64,000 nt of DNA from Neostapfia colusana (lineage: Eukaryota; Streptophyta; Magnoliopsida; Poales; Poaceae), in the NCBI GenBank assembly GCA_030760725.1, contig JASWHV010000001.1:22379928-22443927 (forward strand). The letters run 5' to 3'. Below the pieces are notes generated by a model, which did not search any database, was not told where the DNA came from, and saw only the letters and a list, made by a program, of their open reading frames with translations. Shown one piece after another: positions 53,691 to 64,000 of the stretch (within the stretch, counting starts at the first letter, position 1; each line of letters begins with the position of its first letter). A program made the position numbers and the translations under genes.

Positions 53691-55223
53691 ACTGCATGAA
53701 AAAAAATTCTGAGTCAATCAAAATTCTATCTCAGTAGTAAATAAAGATAAGCAAAACATGAACATGTCATGAACTTTATGAAAGCATAACCACATTCATG
53801 TTTAAACAAATCTTAAGTACGCTTAACTAATCAGCAGGACTACCCTGACCAGTTCACACAAACTCCAAATTTTTCTCAAGTTATCAACAGATTCTTGACT
53901 TGAGTTCAATACCAAAGTTGTAGTAAACTTCAGTAGCTTTCCAACAAGTACTTATGTGCTCCTTAAGGATTTTTCTACCGGAAGTTATGGCTTAAAAACA
54001 GAAAGGTCCAGAGATGTTTTTGCTACTGTCCTGGTTCTGAACAGTTTGCCTTCAACTGAACTTTTCACCAACTTAAATTGTGATTTTGCTCTGGAGGTCT
54101 ACAAAGAGGTTGTAGAGCACTTAAAAATCCTTCCAGAACTGTATCATACACCTTAATTGGTTAAATCTACTCAGATTTATGCTCCGTTAAAGTCCAGCAA
54201 GAATTCCTGCCAGAAACAGAGCACTCTGTTTTTGAAAACTTTGATACCTAGTTATACTCTCATTTGAATCTTAGCTCAAAATAAGAGTTCAGTAGATACT
54301 ACTTGTTTCAAACTTCCATTTTTAGTTGAAAGTTAGTTCATGAATCATTTCTTCATAGGGAAGAGGTTATTAAGTGTAGTACGGTGTCGATGCACCGTAA
54401 TAATCATGTCGGTACTACGTAGCCTCACCAAAGAAAATCCTAAACCGGATTATACCGGCATATCCGTTTTATCAGTGGCACTAAGACGGTCTCTCGCACA
54501 TGTGTACTACACGGGATACGTACGGGGTTAGTACCTGCAGAAGATCACTCAATAGTGGTGCACTCAAGGGTTTGTTTCATTTCAGGCAGTTCCATATTTA
54601 AAAATAAATACAAACGTCTGTATCATTGTCATACGGCCGTCCTTGAGTTAAGTCACATCTCAAGGTACGTGATCGTGTTTCAACACCACACGATGGCGAA
54701 CCCGAGTATGTCATGGACGGGTCGCCACGGTTGGGAATGTTATCAACCCAACGGATACCACCTACTGCCCGGCAGGGCAAGCCGATGGCAAGCGCTGCGT
54801 ATGTCCTCCTGGGCTATTTCCAGACGAACACACTATCGCGTTACTGACCACACGATGGGGTCTCCACTTACTTGCCTAATGCACGCTAGGGATCAGCGTT
54901 TCATATGAACTCTGGAACATGAAGAGTCCCAGAGTTTCATATTAACATCTCACACCAAGCTGTGAGATCTAACCCTGAACCACTTTCCTCGTCAGGGGAG
55001 CTAACCGAAATTGATCCGCTTTTGGTGGCGTTCCTTACCATTCTTACCAGAACGTAGGTGCATCGTTACATAATGAAAAATCAGAATTAAAACACATATG
55101 TTAGTATTGCCACTTTAAGTAACTACACTACTATAGTCCTTATGTGGGCCTAATATCGTTCCCTCACCGTATCCTAAGTTTTGTCGTAATACGATCCTTA
55201 CTCCGTGTGCTATTACCAATGCG
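53691..55223 (-). other. Element J leader with candidate intron 55047-53692
   Basis: A 1.5-kb leader between primer site and gag. About 54400-55075 matches the leader of K closely. A donor-like CTG/GTAAGA starts at 55047 and an acceptor TTTTTTTTCATGCAG ends at 53692, one base before the gag ATG. These are the same relative places as in K. Splicing is inferred. Confidence 0.6.
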
Positions 55224-55235
55224 GCTCTGATACCA
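55224..55235 (-). other. Primer-binding site of element J (initiator tRNA-Met)
   Basis: On the minus strand TGGTATCAGAGC, three bases inside the 5' LTR end. Confidence 0.93.
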
Positions 55236-55238
55236 AGC

Positions 55239-58200
55239 TGAGGGGGCCCCGGTCCTGATCACGGGGTCGTGCCGCCTCGTCCGGGGATCGCATTGGGTGG
55301 TGCCGTGTTATGCGGCACCCAACAGCACACATATAAGGAACAATGTATTACATAAATCAAAGCGGAAGCTTACAACTGTTCTTTGTAAATACTTTACATA
55401 AAATAGCTACAGCGGAAGTCTATAAACAGCTCACGTCAAATATCTAGGAGGCACTCGAGAAGAGATCCAGCCCGCGGACTCCTCTCGCTAGCAACACGAA
55501 GACATGGCAGCGGCTAGGTTCTCTAAGTGTGACATGACTCGGAAGTTCCCGAGTCCCACCGGACAACCTTCTTTATAGCGTCGAGGTTTACCTGCAAAAC
55601 CACTTATATAGCAAGAGTGAGCACAAAGGCTCAGCAAGACTTAACCGTCTCTCCTAAGACATGAAACTCTACATGAAAGTAACCTAAGACTTAAGCCTGT
55701 CATTTGCGAAAAGACTCGCCTACGAGTTCATCCTTAACTTTCGGATTTTAGCCATAATAGTCGTGACCATGCGCCCAGCAACATTGGAACTCCAAAATCA
55801 AACAAGAAACGCTTCATTCCAATGTTACTTGTCCCAAGGTGAAAAATAAATTTAGTTTGCTCTATCTCTACTTCAAACAAGGTTCTCATGCAGTTTAACA
55901 TAATCATAGCAGCAATTATACTTTTGCAAACTGATCTCACACAACTTGCTTACTACGTCACAACACAGTGAGCAAGCGGTACTCATAACCGCGAGGGACG
56001 GTGATTCGAATCAAACACTACCCGGATAACTCGACACATACGCCCGCCTCTGAAGACCCAACTCTGGCGTCCTTCATTACGTCGTATGTGGCAACCTTTC
56101 TCAGGACACTAAACTGTAGAACCGGTCGCGCCGTCTCGGGCTCATAGGTCTAACGAGACGATGTGGTATGCCTCTACAATCCAGTGAACCTGGTACATCG
56201 GTTTCCTGGTTCCCATATATCAGTAAGCATCCGGTACACAACTCAATACTTGCTCAGCGGGGTTGCATACGCTTCGGTCCTTGACCGACACGGGCAGAGC
56301 TACTCGACCAAGACCTCGTCTTGTCGCTACCTAACTCTCCTGCCCGGTCTCATCTTTAGAAACGTAAACTTTAGTTTGCCTCTCTTTCCAACCCCACTTA
56401 TGTGATCCTAAAACAACGCTCGCGAGTAGATTCCAACTACTCGTCTTCTACCGGATGTCCTAGCCTATTTAGCACGGCCTTATTGTACAGCGATGACACA
56501 ATGCTACCCTTGACCTCCGGGTTCATGTTTGGTTATGCAAGTGGAGTATCAACATCCTTGACCTAATGCACATCCAAACCTTGACCAAACGTAGTGAACA
56601 AAGTGAAAACTTTAAAAACAACTTAAGTGCAAACCGGGGCATGCCTTGGTTTTTGCAGGTAGCTAAAGTCAGATAAGTTTGAAGTTAGTTGCTGATGCTG
56701 ACTTGAAGCTTAATCCCTGCCTTCTTGCTCCTTGATCCAATCTTCACTCATCCACGTTTAACCACTACATGTTATGAATATGCATACATGTTTAATTATA
56801 AATCCTTTTGCTAACAAGTGCTACAGACAAGTTTGAAACTGGATCTTTGTTTAAGAATTTAAAATGGCACTGGGGTGGTGGTTTGGATGTGTGTCTAAGC
56901 ATTATCCTCAAGTGAGAAGTGAGGTTCATCACTTGGGTGGGGGATCAACTAATGGTTGAACAGAACACTAATGATCCATGGCTCCAATGGAGCTGGGAAT
57001 TTTCTTGGGAGTTCCTTGTCACAAGAAAGTTCTCTGGACCAAAATTCAGAACATTTCACTAAGTGGATCACCCAGAACAATTCCCTAAGCATTTAAGCAA
57101 AAAGGAATTAATTCTGATTAAATTTGTACATTCATGCAAATTCACGTGAACTATAATTTCATACATAGCTCAGGGAGTATGCATGAATTTTCCTAGGATT
57201 TTTGGAACTAAGGAATGGCTAGGACTGAATTTCCAAGTTTTGGAAATTCTCTGGAAATGTTTCTGTATTTATTTGAATACAGAAATTTGGAATTAGAATT
57301 ACCCTAATTAAATCAACTCCAAATGAGCTGAAACTTTTACAGGAGTCTCCTAATATCCTAAAGAATATCCTGGCAAAATTTGGGGAATTTTGGATGAACC
57401 AAACTCCCTCTAAAATTCTTTAGCTGAAAAGCTTTAAGGAATTATCCAGAATTTTCTATTGGTTTTCATGCAAATTGGGTTGCATATTTGGATGGAGTTT
57501 TTCATCCTGAATCCAACCCAATTTGAATCACTAAATTTGGAGCTCCCTAACAAAAGTTATGCAATTCCACAGTTTGAGCTGAATTTGTAATTCAAACTGA
57601 ATTGGAAACAGTTTAAACTCTGACTGGCACGTGTCAGTCCCTCGTTGTAGCCACACCACGGACCACAGCTGCCCAGTCTGTAGCCGCAGCAGATCGGGTG
57701 GCCGCAGCAGATCCCAGTCGACCGCCACGGCCACTGACCAGTGGGGCCAGCAGCTTCTTCTTCCTCCCGCCCCCCCTTTTTTCCCGCGCGCTCCACCCCC
57801 CTCGCCGGCTCAGCGCTGACCTCGCCGGACTTGACTTTCCGGCCATCCCACGGCCTGCTACTCGCCGTCTGGGGGTTTTTGAGGGTGAGAAAGCCATTCC
57901 CGGGATCTGCGTGGGCTGTAGAGGACCGCAAGGGGTCGGGCGACGGGCAGCGGCCTCGGCCCTTGTCCGGCGACGTCGGCCGGCCTCCCTACTGACCCAA
58001 ATCCGCGGATTTCTTTCTCCAGAGCACCAGTGACTCATGGCCGAGGTCGTCATGCAAGCAACCGAGCTCGGAAACGCCCCCAACTACCAAGTCATCGTGC
58101 GCCCTAGCTTAAAAATGGTTGTCCGACGCTAAAACTCGAAGAACACCGTCGAGGCTCTACTTTTCTTCCGGATTTTTGATGTCATCGACGCACCAGGATG

Positions 58201-59336
58201 TCTCTAGCCTATACCGTGACCAGAATGAGCAAAGAACTTCTGTTGATCACAAATTTTGAGAAATTCCCCCACCACGGCCTATGGACACCTCGTCGGTTTT
58301 TCTAGAAATTCCCGAGCTACCGTGGATGAATTGCCTAGGGTCTTTGGCAGTGTGAAGAGGAGGGAGTGGCGCACCTTTTCGCTGTTCAACCTGGGTTGTG
58401 ACACGGCCTGTATCGCCGGGGCGTCGAGGAGGCGTGGCGGCGGCCTGAACCGAAGCTTCATGGCAAGTTCTTGCTGTGTACCGTGCACCAGGGCTGGTGG
58501 GATGGGTTGGGTAGCTCGAGGACGAATCAGTGGGTTCTTGCGCATGTCTCCACGAGCTCAGATGGCCGTGTGAAGGATGAGCAGTGCCGAGCGAGGATCG
58601 GCGCTGAGGTTGGTCAAGCGGCGGCTCTCGGTGTTCGGCGCGGGACTAATAGGCCCGAGTGGGGGTCGGCTGGGGCAAAAGATCACGCCCAGACGTGATG
58701 ACCGACTCAAGGAGGTGGCCAGCGCGAGGGGGAGGGTGAGGCGGTGGCCTCGGTGGCGCCCCGGTGTCGTTCGGAGGAATGTCTCGGCCGCTCGAGGGAA
58801 ACAGCAAGATTGCTTCGAGGGTAAGTTTGAATGTCACTATGACAGGTGGGGTCTACCTCCTTTTTTTATCCCCAAAACTCTCACAATTATCTCCAAATCT
58901 TGGCACATTGTAATTTCATCTATGAGGGATCCAAATTCAACAGCCATTCGGCCATTTGACAAGTTGTGCCACAGTTTCAAGTTCAAATTTAAATTTGGAT
59001 GAAATTTACAAGTTCCTTTGACATTCATATCAAGGCACCTCCAAATTTGCCCCCTCTACAATTTGAACCTGGGGAGTTTGAATATGCCCTCTGATCTTTG
59101 AGTTGGTCATTGCAAATACAACTTTTTAAACAACAGTTTGAATTTCCTCTTTTGAAACATGCCCTTCTTCTTTTTTTTTGGAAGTGACCCTCTTATTTCA
59201 AACTGAATTCAAAGTTTTATAGCACACGCCAACACTTTCATGAGTAGACAAAAGTTTTTGTAAGTCCCATTTCTTGTATTCAAACTCAACTTTATTCATA
59301 GCTCAAGTTTTCTATTCACAAGTTTTGGGACTTACA
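55239..59336 (-). repeat. Element J 5' LTR
   Basis: 4098 bases. Pair of 45057-49159; an 8-base insertion near 55930 and a short deletion near 59045 distinguish the two. The plus-strand ORF present in the other copy is broken by a stop here (58574-58576). Confidence 0.92.
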
Positions 59337-59341
59337 CCCTC
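59337..59341. repeat. TSD of element J, right copy
   Basis: ccctc, identical to 45052-45056. Confidence 0.95.
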
Positions 59342-60386
59342 TCCCTAGAATAGATCAAATAGTAGACTCAACATCAGGTTGTGATATGCTATGCTTCCTA
59401 GACGCCTACTCGGGTTTCCATCAGATCCCCATGTCTAGGAAGGATGAAGAGCACACCTCCTTCATCACAGTAGATGGCCTTTATTGTTATGTCTCTATGC
59501 CTTACGGCCTAAAGAATGCTCTTCCCACCTTTGTGCGAGCAATGCACAAAACCTTTGGAGAGTTAATAAGAGACTTAGTTGAGGTGTACGTTGATGACAT
59601 CGTTGTCAAGGTCAAGCAGGGTTCATCTTTGTTAGATAACCTAGCCTTAGTTTTTGACAAATTGCGCTCTACGCGCACCAAGCTGAACCCCGACAAATGT
59701 GTGTTCGGTGTATCCTCTGGGAAGCTCTTAGGATTCCTGGTCTCGCACCGGGGGATTGAGGCCAACCCAGAGAAGATCAAGGCCATCGACTTGATGCAGC
59801 CTCCTTCCCGCGTCAAAGATGTCCAGAAACTCACGGGATGCCTAGCCGCGCTGAGTCGGTTTATACCGAGGCTAGCAGAGCGGGCACTCCCTTTCTTTAA
59901 GCTCCTGCGCAAGTCTGGCCCGTTTGCCTGGACTGACGAAGCAGAAGAGGCTTTCCAGGAGTTGAAGCGGCTCCTGACGACCCTACCTATCATGGTAGCC
60001 CCAGAGCCCGGAGAGCACCTGTTGCTCTACATCGTGGCAACAACCGAGGTGGTGAGTATGGTCCTCGTCGCAGAGCGGCCGGACCTCTCATCTTCACGAC
60101 CTGCTCCTGCAGCAGAAGACAGACGCCAGGAGGCCCTGCAGGACCGAGACGGTCTCTCGGACCTCCAAGGCAACCTCCCGGAGGTCCAGGGCGGCCTCCC
60201 GGAGGTCCAGGGCGGTCTCCCAGACCCCCAAGATAAACCCCCGAGGTCCTGTGGGACCCCCCGGGGGCCCAACGGGACCTCCTGAAGATCCCGCAAGACC
60301 CTCCGGAGCTCCCGGAGAACCAGCGGGGCCCCCCGGAGGGGCAAGATAGCTTAAGGGCCTCCGGGTTCCAACTCCTGGAGGCCCCC
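59342..60386 (+). pseudogene. Element I RT main part and RNase H start
   Basis: RT resumes after J: PRIDQIVDSTSGCDMLCFLDAYSGFHQIPM, PYGLKNALPTF, the catalytic YVDD (59587-59598) and KLLGFLVSHRGIEANPEKI. RNase H begins (LLLYIVATTEVVSMVLVAE) and then runs into a low-complexity insert from about 60076 with heptad repeats (DLQGNLP, EVQGGLP twice). One base is missing near 60255 compared with B (CCCCCGAGGTCC against CCCCCGGGGGTCC), so this frame ends at 60285 and the rest is read from 60387. Confidence 0.9.
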
Positions 60387-62660
60387 TTGGATCCACTCAT
60401 CTCCAGCGGGCCAGGGCCAATGGATGAAGACCTCCCAGACTTAAGAGAGAGGGTTCGAACCATCCAGAGGCCTGTCTACTACATCAGCGAAGTACTTCAT
60501 GATGCCAAGACAAGGTACCTAGAAGTCCACAAGCTGCTGTATGCGGTGCTCGTGGCCTCCAGGAAGCTCCGCCATTACTTCCAGGCCCACCGGGTCTCGG
60601 TAATCACCTCCTATCCGCTGAAGACGATTCTTCACAGCCCCCATGCGACTGGCAACGTCGCTAAATGGGCGGCGGAGCTGGCGGAGTTCGAGCTGGACTT
60701 CCTTCCTCGCCATGCAGTCAAAAGCCAAGCACTGGCTGACTTTGTGGCAGACTGGACACCAACAAAGACTGACCCAGGGGGCCACGAAGACGGTGAACCA
60801 GAGCACCAAGCTCCGGTCTTCACCGAGCCCCACTGGATGCTTTTCTTCGACGGCTCCTCGCGAAAGCAGGGGGCCGGTGCCGGCGTACTGCTCCTCATGC
60901 CATCGGGGGAACAGTTTGGGTACATGGTGCGTCTCAATTTCAAGGCAACCAACAACATGGCAGAGTATGAAGCACTCATCTTTGGCCTACAGACAGCCCT
61001 GTCTCTAGGCGCTCGCCAGTTGTTGGCACAGGGCGACTCCCAGCTGGTTATCAAGCAAGTCAAGGGTGAATGCTCCTGCAATGACCCACAGCTAGCTGCT
61101 TATCTGCTTCACGCGCAGATGTTGGAGAAAGACTTCCTCGCCTTGGACCTGCGCCACGTACCACGCGCTGGCAATGCCGCAGCTGACGACCTTTCAACGA
61201 AGGCTTCCACCGGAGCTCCCGTGCCCGAAGGAGTCTTCGAGAGGACGTTGCTGCGGCCCACAGCCCGGCCCGCCGAGCCGGGCGAAGGGGGCTTGACCAG
61301 CACCTCAAAGCTGGCGGTCCCGGCGGCCCTGCAGCCATGGATGCCGCCAAGGATCGTAAGCGTCACTGGGGACTCCGTGCAACCCAGCGCTCAAGATCCA
61401 GAAGCTCAAGTCAGACCCAATGCATGGATCACGGAGATCCGGGACTACTTGAAAGACAACATCCTCCCTGATGAACATGCAACCGCTGAACGGATCGTGC
61501 ATATGGCTAAGAGATACGCGCTGGTAGATGGGGATCTCTACCGGCGTGGCGCCAATCACGTCCTATTGCGGTGCATAACCCAGTGGGAAGGCTGCGACTT
61601 GCTCGCTGAGATCCACGGAGGCGAATGTGGGAGTCACTCTTCCTCACGCAAGCTTGTCGGTAAAGCCTTCCGGCATGGCTTCTACTGGCCGACAGCACTC
61701 CAGGATGCCGTCAGGCTGGTCGAGAGCTGCAAGGCGTGCCAGTTCCACGCCAAGCAGATCCATACACCGGCTCAGGCGGTACAGATGATCCCGCCCTCAT
61801 GGCCGTTTGCCGTATGGGGGCTGGACATCCTGGGACCATTCCCTAGAACCGTCGGGGGATTTCGGTACCTCTATGTCGCCATCGACAAGTTTACCAAGTG
61901 GCCGGAAGCCACACCAGTTGTCACCATCAACAAGCAATCCGCAGTAAAGTTCATCAAGTCGATTGTCTGTCGGTTCGGGGTCCCGAACAGAATCATCACC
62001 GACAATGGGACCCAGTTAACCAGCGTAGCCTTCCAAGACTACTGCGAAGACCTCGGCATTCAGGTGTGCTATGCCTCCGTTGCTCACACAAAGAGCAATG
62101 GGCAAGTCGAGAGGGCCAACACGGAGATTCTCCGGGGCCTTAAGATCCGCATCTATGCCAGTCTGAAGAAACATGGTGCCAATTGGGTGGATGAGCTTTC
62201 GAGCACACTATGGGCTAACCGGACATCCCAGAGCCGGGCCACAGGAGAGACACCCTTCTTCATGTTGTATGGGGCCGAAGCTGTACTTCCCCCAGAGATC
62301 ACCATGAAGTCTCACCGTGTCCGGGCTTACGACGAAGCCGCGCAGGACAACCTCCGGCGTGGAGAAATCGACCTCGTCGACGAGGTCCGATTGCATGCAG
62401 CTCTCCGTAACGCACGGTACAGACAAGCGCTCCGTCGTTACCACCAGAGGCCTGTGCGTGCCCAGGAGCTGCAGGAAGGTGACCTTGTGCTGCGGCGCAT
62501 ACTTTCTCACGAAGGGACCCACAAACTCTCCCCTAGTTGGGAAGGTCCCTTTCGAGTCACAAAAGTGTGCCGCCCCGGGTGCTTACGCCTTTCCACCGAG
62601 GATGGGGACCTGCTCCCGAACCCTTGGAACATAGAACACCTCCGTAAGATCTACCCTTAG
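60387..62660 (+). CDS. Element I pol: RNase H end, archaeal RNase H, complete integrase
   Basis: 757 open codons; the ATG at 60387 is only the first in the frame, since the true gene enters from RT. In order: the end of the RNase H insert; RPVYYISEVLHDAKTRY; SQALADFVADW; the second, archaeal-type RNase H with LFFDGSS, NNMAEYEAL, QGDSQL and NAAADDLS (D-E-D-D); integrase zinc region HGGECGSH...CKACQ; catalytic core GLDILGPF, ITDNGTQ and SNGQVERAN; and the C-terminus LSPSWEGPFRVTKV ending HLRKIYP. The archaeal-type RNase H marks the Tat lineage. Every catalytic residue of both enzymes is present, making this the most intact Tat pol here. Confidence 0.92.
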   Translation: MDPLISSGPGPMDEDLPDLRERVRTIQRPVYYISEVLHDAKTRYLEVHKLLYAVLVASRKLRHYFQAHRVSVITSYPLKTILHSPHATGNVAKWAAELAEFELDFLPRHAVKSQALADFVADWTPTKTDPGGHEDGEPEHQAPVFTEPHWMLFFDGSSRKQGAGAGVLLLMPSGEQFGYMVRLNFKATNNMAEYEALIFGLQTALSLGARQLLAQGDSQLVIKQVKGECSCNDPQLAAYLLHAQMLEKDFLALDLRHVPRAGNAAADDLSTKASTGAPVPEGVFERTLLRPTARPAEPGEGGLTSTSKLAVPAALQPWMPPRIVSVTGDSVQPSAQDPEAQVRPNAWITEIRDYLKDNILPDEHATAERIVHMAKRYALVDGDLYRRGANHVLLRCITQWEGCDLLAEIHGGECGSHSSSRKLVGKAFRHGFYWPTALQDAVRLVESCKACQFHAKQIHTPAQAVQMIPPSWPFAVWGLDILGPFPRTVGGFRYLYVAIDKFTKWPEATPVVTINKQSAVKFIKSIVCRFGVPNRIITDNGTQLTSVAFQDYCEDLGIQVCYASVAHTKSNGQVERANTEILRGLKIRIYASLKKHGANWVDELSSTLWANRTSQSRATGETPFFMLYGAEAVLPPEITMKSHRVRAYDEAAQDNLRRGEIDLVDEVRLHAALRNARYRQALRRYHQRPVRAQELQEGDLVLRRILSHEGTHKLSPSWEGPFRVTKVCRPGCLRLSTEDGDLLPNPWNIEHLRKIYP

Positions 62661-63881
62661 AGCAAAGATAGGACAGTCCCTTCTTTTCATAATAAATTCC
62701 ATAGAGTCCGGGAACAGCGCTTGGAGCAGCTAAGCCCTAGGGGACGGTACATGACTACGTTCAGCTTTGCCTGGTTCTGACTCCAAGCGCATAGAGTCTT
62801 ACTTCCCTTCTTAATGGGACGGGTCGTGGCCTCCATGTTTAGCCTGCCTTCCTCCTGTGGAAGATTATATGAAAAGAAACTTGTTCTACTTTGCTCTTTT
62901 CTCGTACTCATTTAAAATTATGTATTAAATTTCTTATGATTACACTTCCGGCGTATGCCCGCCATGTGCTCCGCTCCCTCTTCTCATTCTCACCCCTAGT
63001 CGTCATTTGCTGCCCTACCAGAGGCGGTAGCGTTGGAGGTACCTGCCGATGGTCAAAGGGGCCCCGGGCCCCTAGCACTTCGCGCACTATAGTCCCCAAG
63101 CACCATGCATATGGTTAGGGACCGTAAGCCAAATAAGACTATGAGATAAAGGAGGGGGAGCCCCAAAGGAGAATTACGTTTCCCTTACTTGTGTGCAGGA
63201 CCTCTCGGCCTTAACTCCCTGCAGGAGTATGCCCCAACCAGGGGGCCACTACGGGATCGCGCAAGACCGGAACTCCAAGGTAAGACCGAAGGACCCAGGT
63301 GTCCAGCGGGACCGGACCTCCCTCTCCTCTAGGGGGAGCTCCGGGCCCGCCACGTGGCCAACAGAAGCCGGACCTCCCCCCCCCCCCTCCTCTGAGGGGA
63401 GAGGTCCGGAGGCCTCACGTGTCCCGCGGGCCGGACCTCACTCTCCTTAGAGAAGAGCTCCGGCCCGCAACGTGGCCGGCAGATCCGGGCCTCCCCATCC
63501 TCATGAGGCGGGCCCCGGAGACCTCCGGGGCCCTTAATACAGTAAGGACACGGGGAAGGCGCCGGAGCAGAGCGTCGAGATTGGTGAAGACCTCTGAGCA
63601 CCTTGCAGAGATAAGGGCTCAGCTAGGCAAAACCAAGAAGAAGACGAGCCGGCAAGGTACTCCGGCGGCTCCGAGAGAAAGCGCCGCAACGTGCAGAAGT
63701 GGCAGTCTTGGGAACCGCCGCAGTAAAGGAAACCATCAAGTGGGTGCACGCTCCCACGACCCCGCGACTGTTTGTGCTCCGGCAGCGGTCAATGCGGGAC
63801 TTAGAGAAAGTGCGCGGAACAGAAGAGGCGGAGGTCCCACCTCGGGCTCGCTATCTCCCCCGAGATTGGCCCGGGGGCCAC
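62661..63881 (+). other. Element I 3' untranslated region
   Basis: No gene is seen. 62680-62880 is shared with F and B. 63270-63510 holds LTR-like G-box palindrome units with a run of cytosines (about 63375-63389). 63630-63881 is shared with F before its LTR. Neither the minisatellite of A and H nor the antisense ORF of F is present: the region where the ORF lies in F is deleted between about 63635 and 63645 (AAGAAG/ACGAGCCGGC). It ends GGCCCGGGGGCCAC at the LTR. Confidence 0.72.
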
Positions 63882-64000
63882 TGTCGGTACCCACGATATG
63901 GGGTACCCCCGCGCACAGGGGAAAATGCCTAAGGAACTCGCTCTTCTTCGCAGGGAGAGCTCCAAAGGCGCCACGCGTTGGGCGGGGCCGGACCTCCCTC
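63882..64000 (+). repeat. Element I 3' LTR, first 119 bases
   Basis: Starts TGTCGGTACCCACGATATGG as in the 5' LTR (one base different, CGCG against CACG) and is cut by the window end. Confidence 0.9.

Larger units (their letters stand above)
45057..59336 (-). mobile_element. Element J: Tekay-type chromovirus, minus strand, nearly complete
   Basis: 14,280 bases: 5' LTR 55239-59336, primer site, leader, gag, protease, pol, polypurine tract and 3' LTR 45057-49159, with perfect TSDs. It is a different subfamily from K: the LTRs share only patches, but pol is alike and the leader is closely similar. The LTRs differ at roughly one or two positions per hundred by eye, plus small indels, so it is fairly young. 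Damage is limited to a stop after gag and a frameshift in the protease; pol itself is open for 1071 codons. Confidence 0.93.
41051..64000 (+). mobile_element. Element I: autonomous-type Tat retrotransposon, 3' end outside the window
   Basis: 5' LTR (41051-42132), primer site, gag-protease, RT (split by J at 45057-59336), RNase H, archaeal RNase H, integrase, 3' untranslated region and the first 119 bases of the 3' LTR. Without J the visible part is about 8.7 kb. It has two stops in gag, a one-base loss before J in RT and another in the RNase H insert, but the 757-codon frame from RNase H to the end of integrase is intact. It is the best Tat pol copy in the window and models the family that could have mobilised A, F and H. 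Confidence 0.9.

Overview
This window is plant nuclear heterochromatin, most likely from a grass (Poaceae). It contains no recognisable host gene. Practically all 64 kb is nested LTR retrotransposons of the Ty3/gypsy superfamily, of two kinds. (1) Tat-lineage elements (Retand/RIRE2-like) have GC-rich LTRs of about 1.02-1.08 kb running TGTCGG...TTCGACA, a primer site TTTGGCGCGCCAGGTAGGG, a second archaeal-type RNase H after the normal one, and in one copy a long antisense ORF. (2) Tekay/Del-type chromoviruses have LTRs of about 4.0-4.1 kb, a primer site matching initiator tRNA-Met (TGGTATCAGAGC), and an integrase ending in a GPY/F motif and a chromodomain-like tail. Assignment to grasses rests on similarity to elements known from rice, maize and sorghum; the species cannot be named from this sequence.

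The order of insertion can be read from junctions and target-site duplications (TSDs). The oldest visible layer is H (+), a non-autonomous Tat element (about 32010-41050 plus sequence beyond the right edge). It was hit by a poorly known LTR fragment L (31795-32009), by F (32020-38556, TSD gggta) and by I (from 41051, inside H's minisatellite and running off the right edge). L was hit by C (-; visible 30157-31794). C's gag was hit by B (-; visible in pieces from 887 to 30156). B was in turn hit three times: by D (+ LTR, 1-886), by A (2885-9225, TSD gtccc, in the integrase gene) and by the chromovirus K (15337-29765, TSD gcagc, in B's 5' LTR). I was hit in its reverse transcriptase gene by the chromovirus J (-; 45057-59336, TSD ccctc).

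B and I are autonomous-type Tat elements with gag, protease, RT, RNase H, archaeal RNase H and integrase, all broken by stops, frameshifts or insertions. A and H are a deletion-derived, gag-bearing non-autonomous subfamily: in A gag is joined directly to RNase H, the integrase is internally deleted in both, and both carry a 117/41-bp higher-order minisatellite in the 3' untranslated region. F has lost almost all of gag-pol and its primer site but keeps a 478-codon antisense ORF with its own antisense polyadenylation signal. K keeps one gag-pol frame with only two stops. J keeps a 1071-codon pol frame but its gag lacks a zinc knuckle.

Points worth following up: the antisense gene kept in F, the missing primer site of F, a heptad-repeat insertion inside the RNase H domain of B and I, a shared UAG between protease and RT in B and I, a conserved leader with matching splice donor and acceptor in K and J, and the G-box palindrome arrays of the Tat LTRs. 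No CRISPR array, rRNA or tRNA gene was seen.
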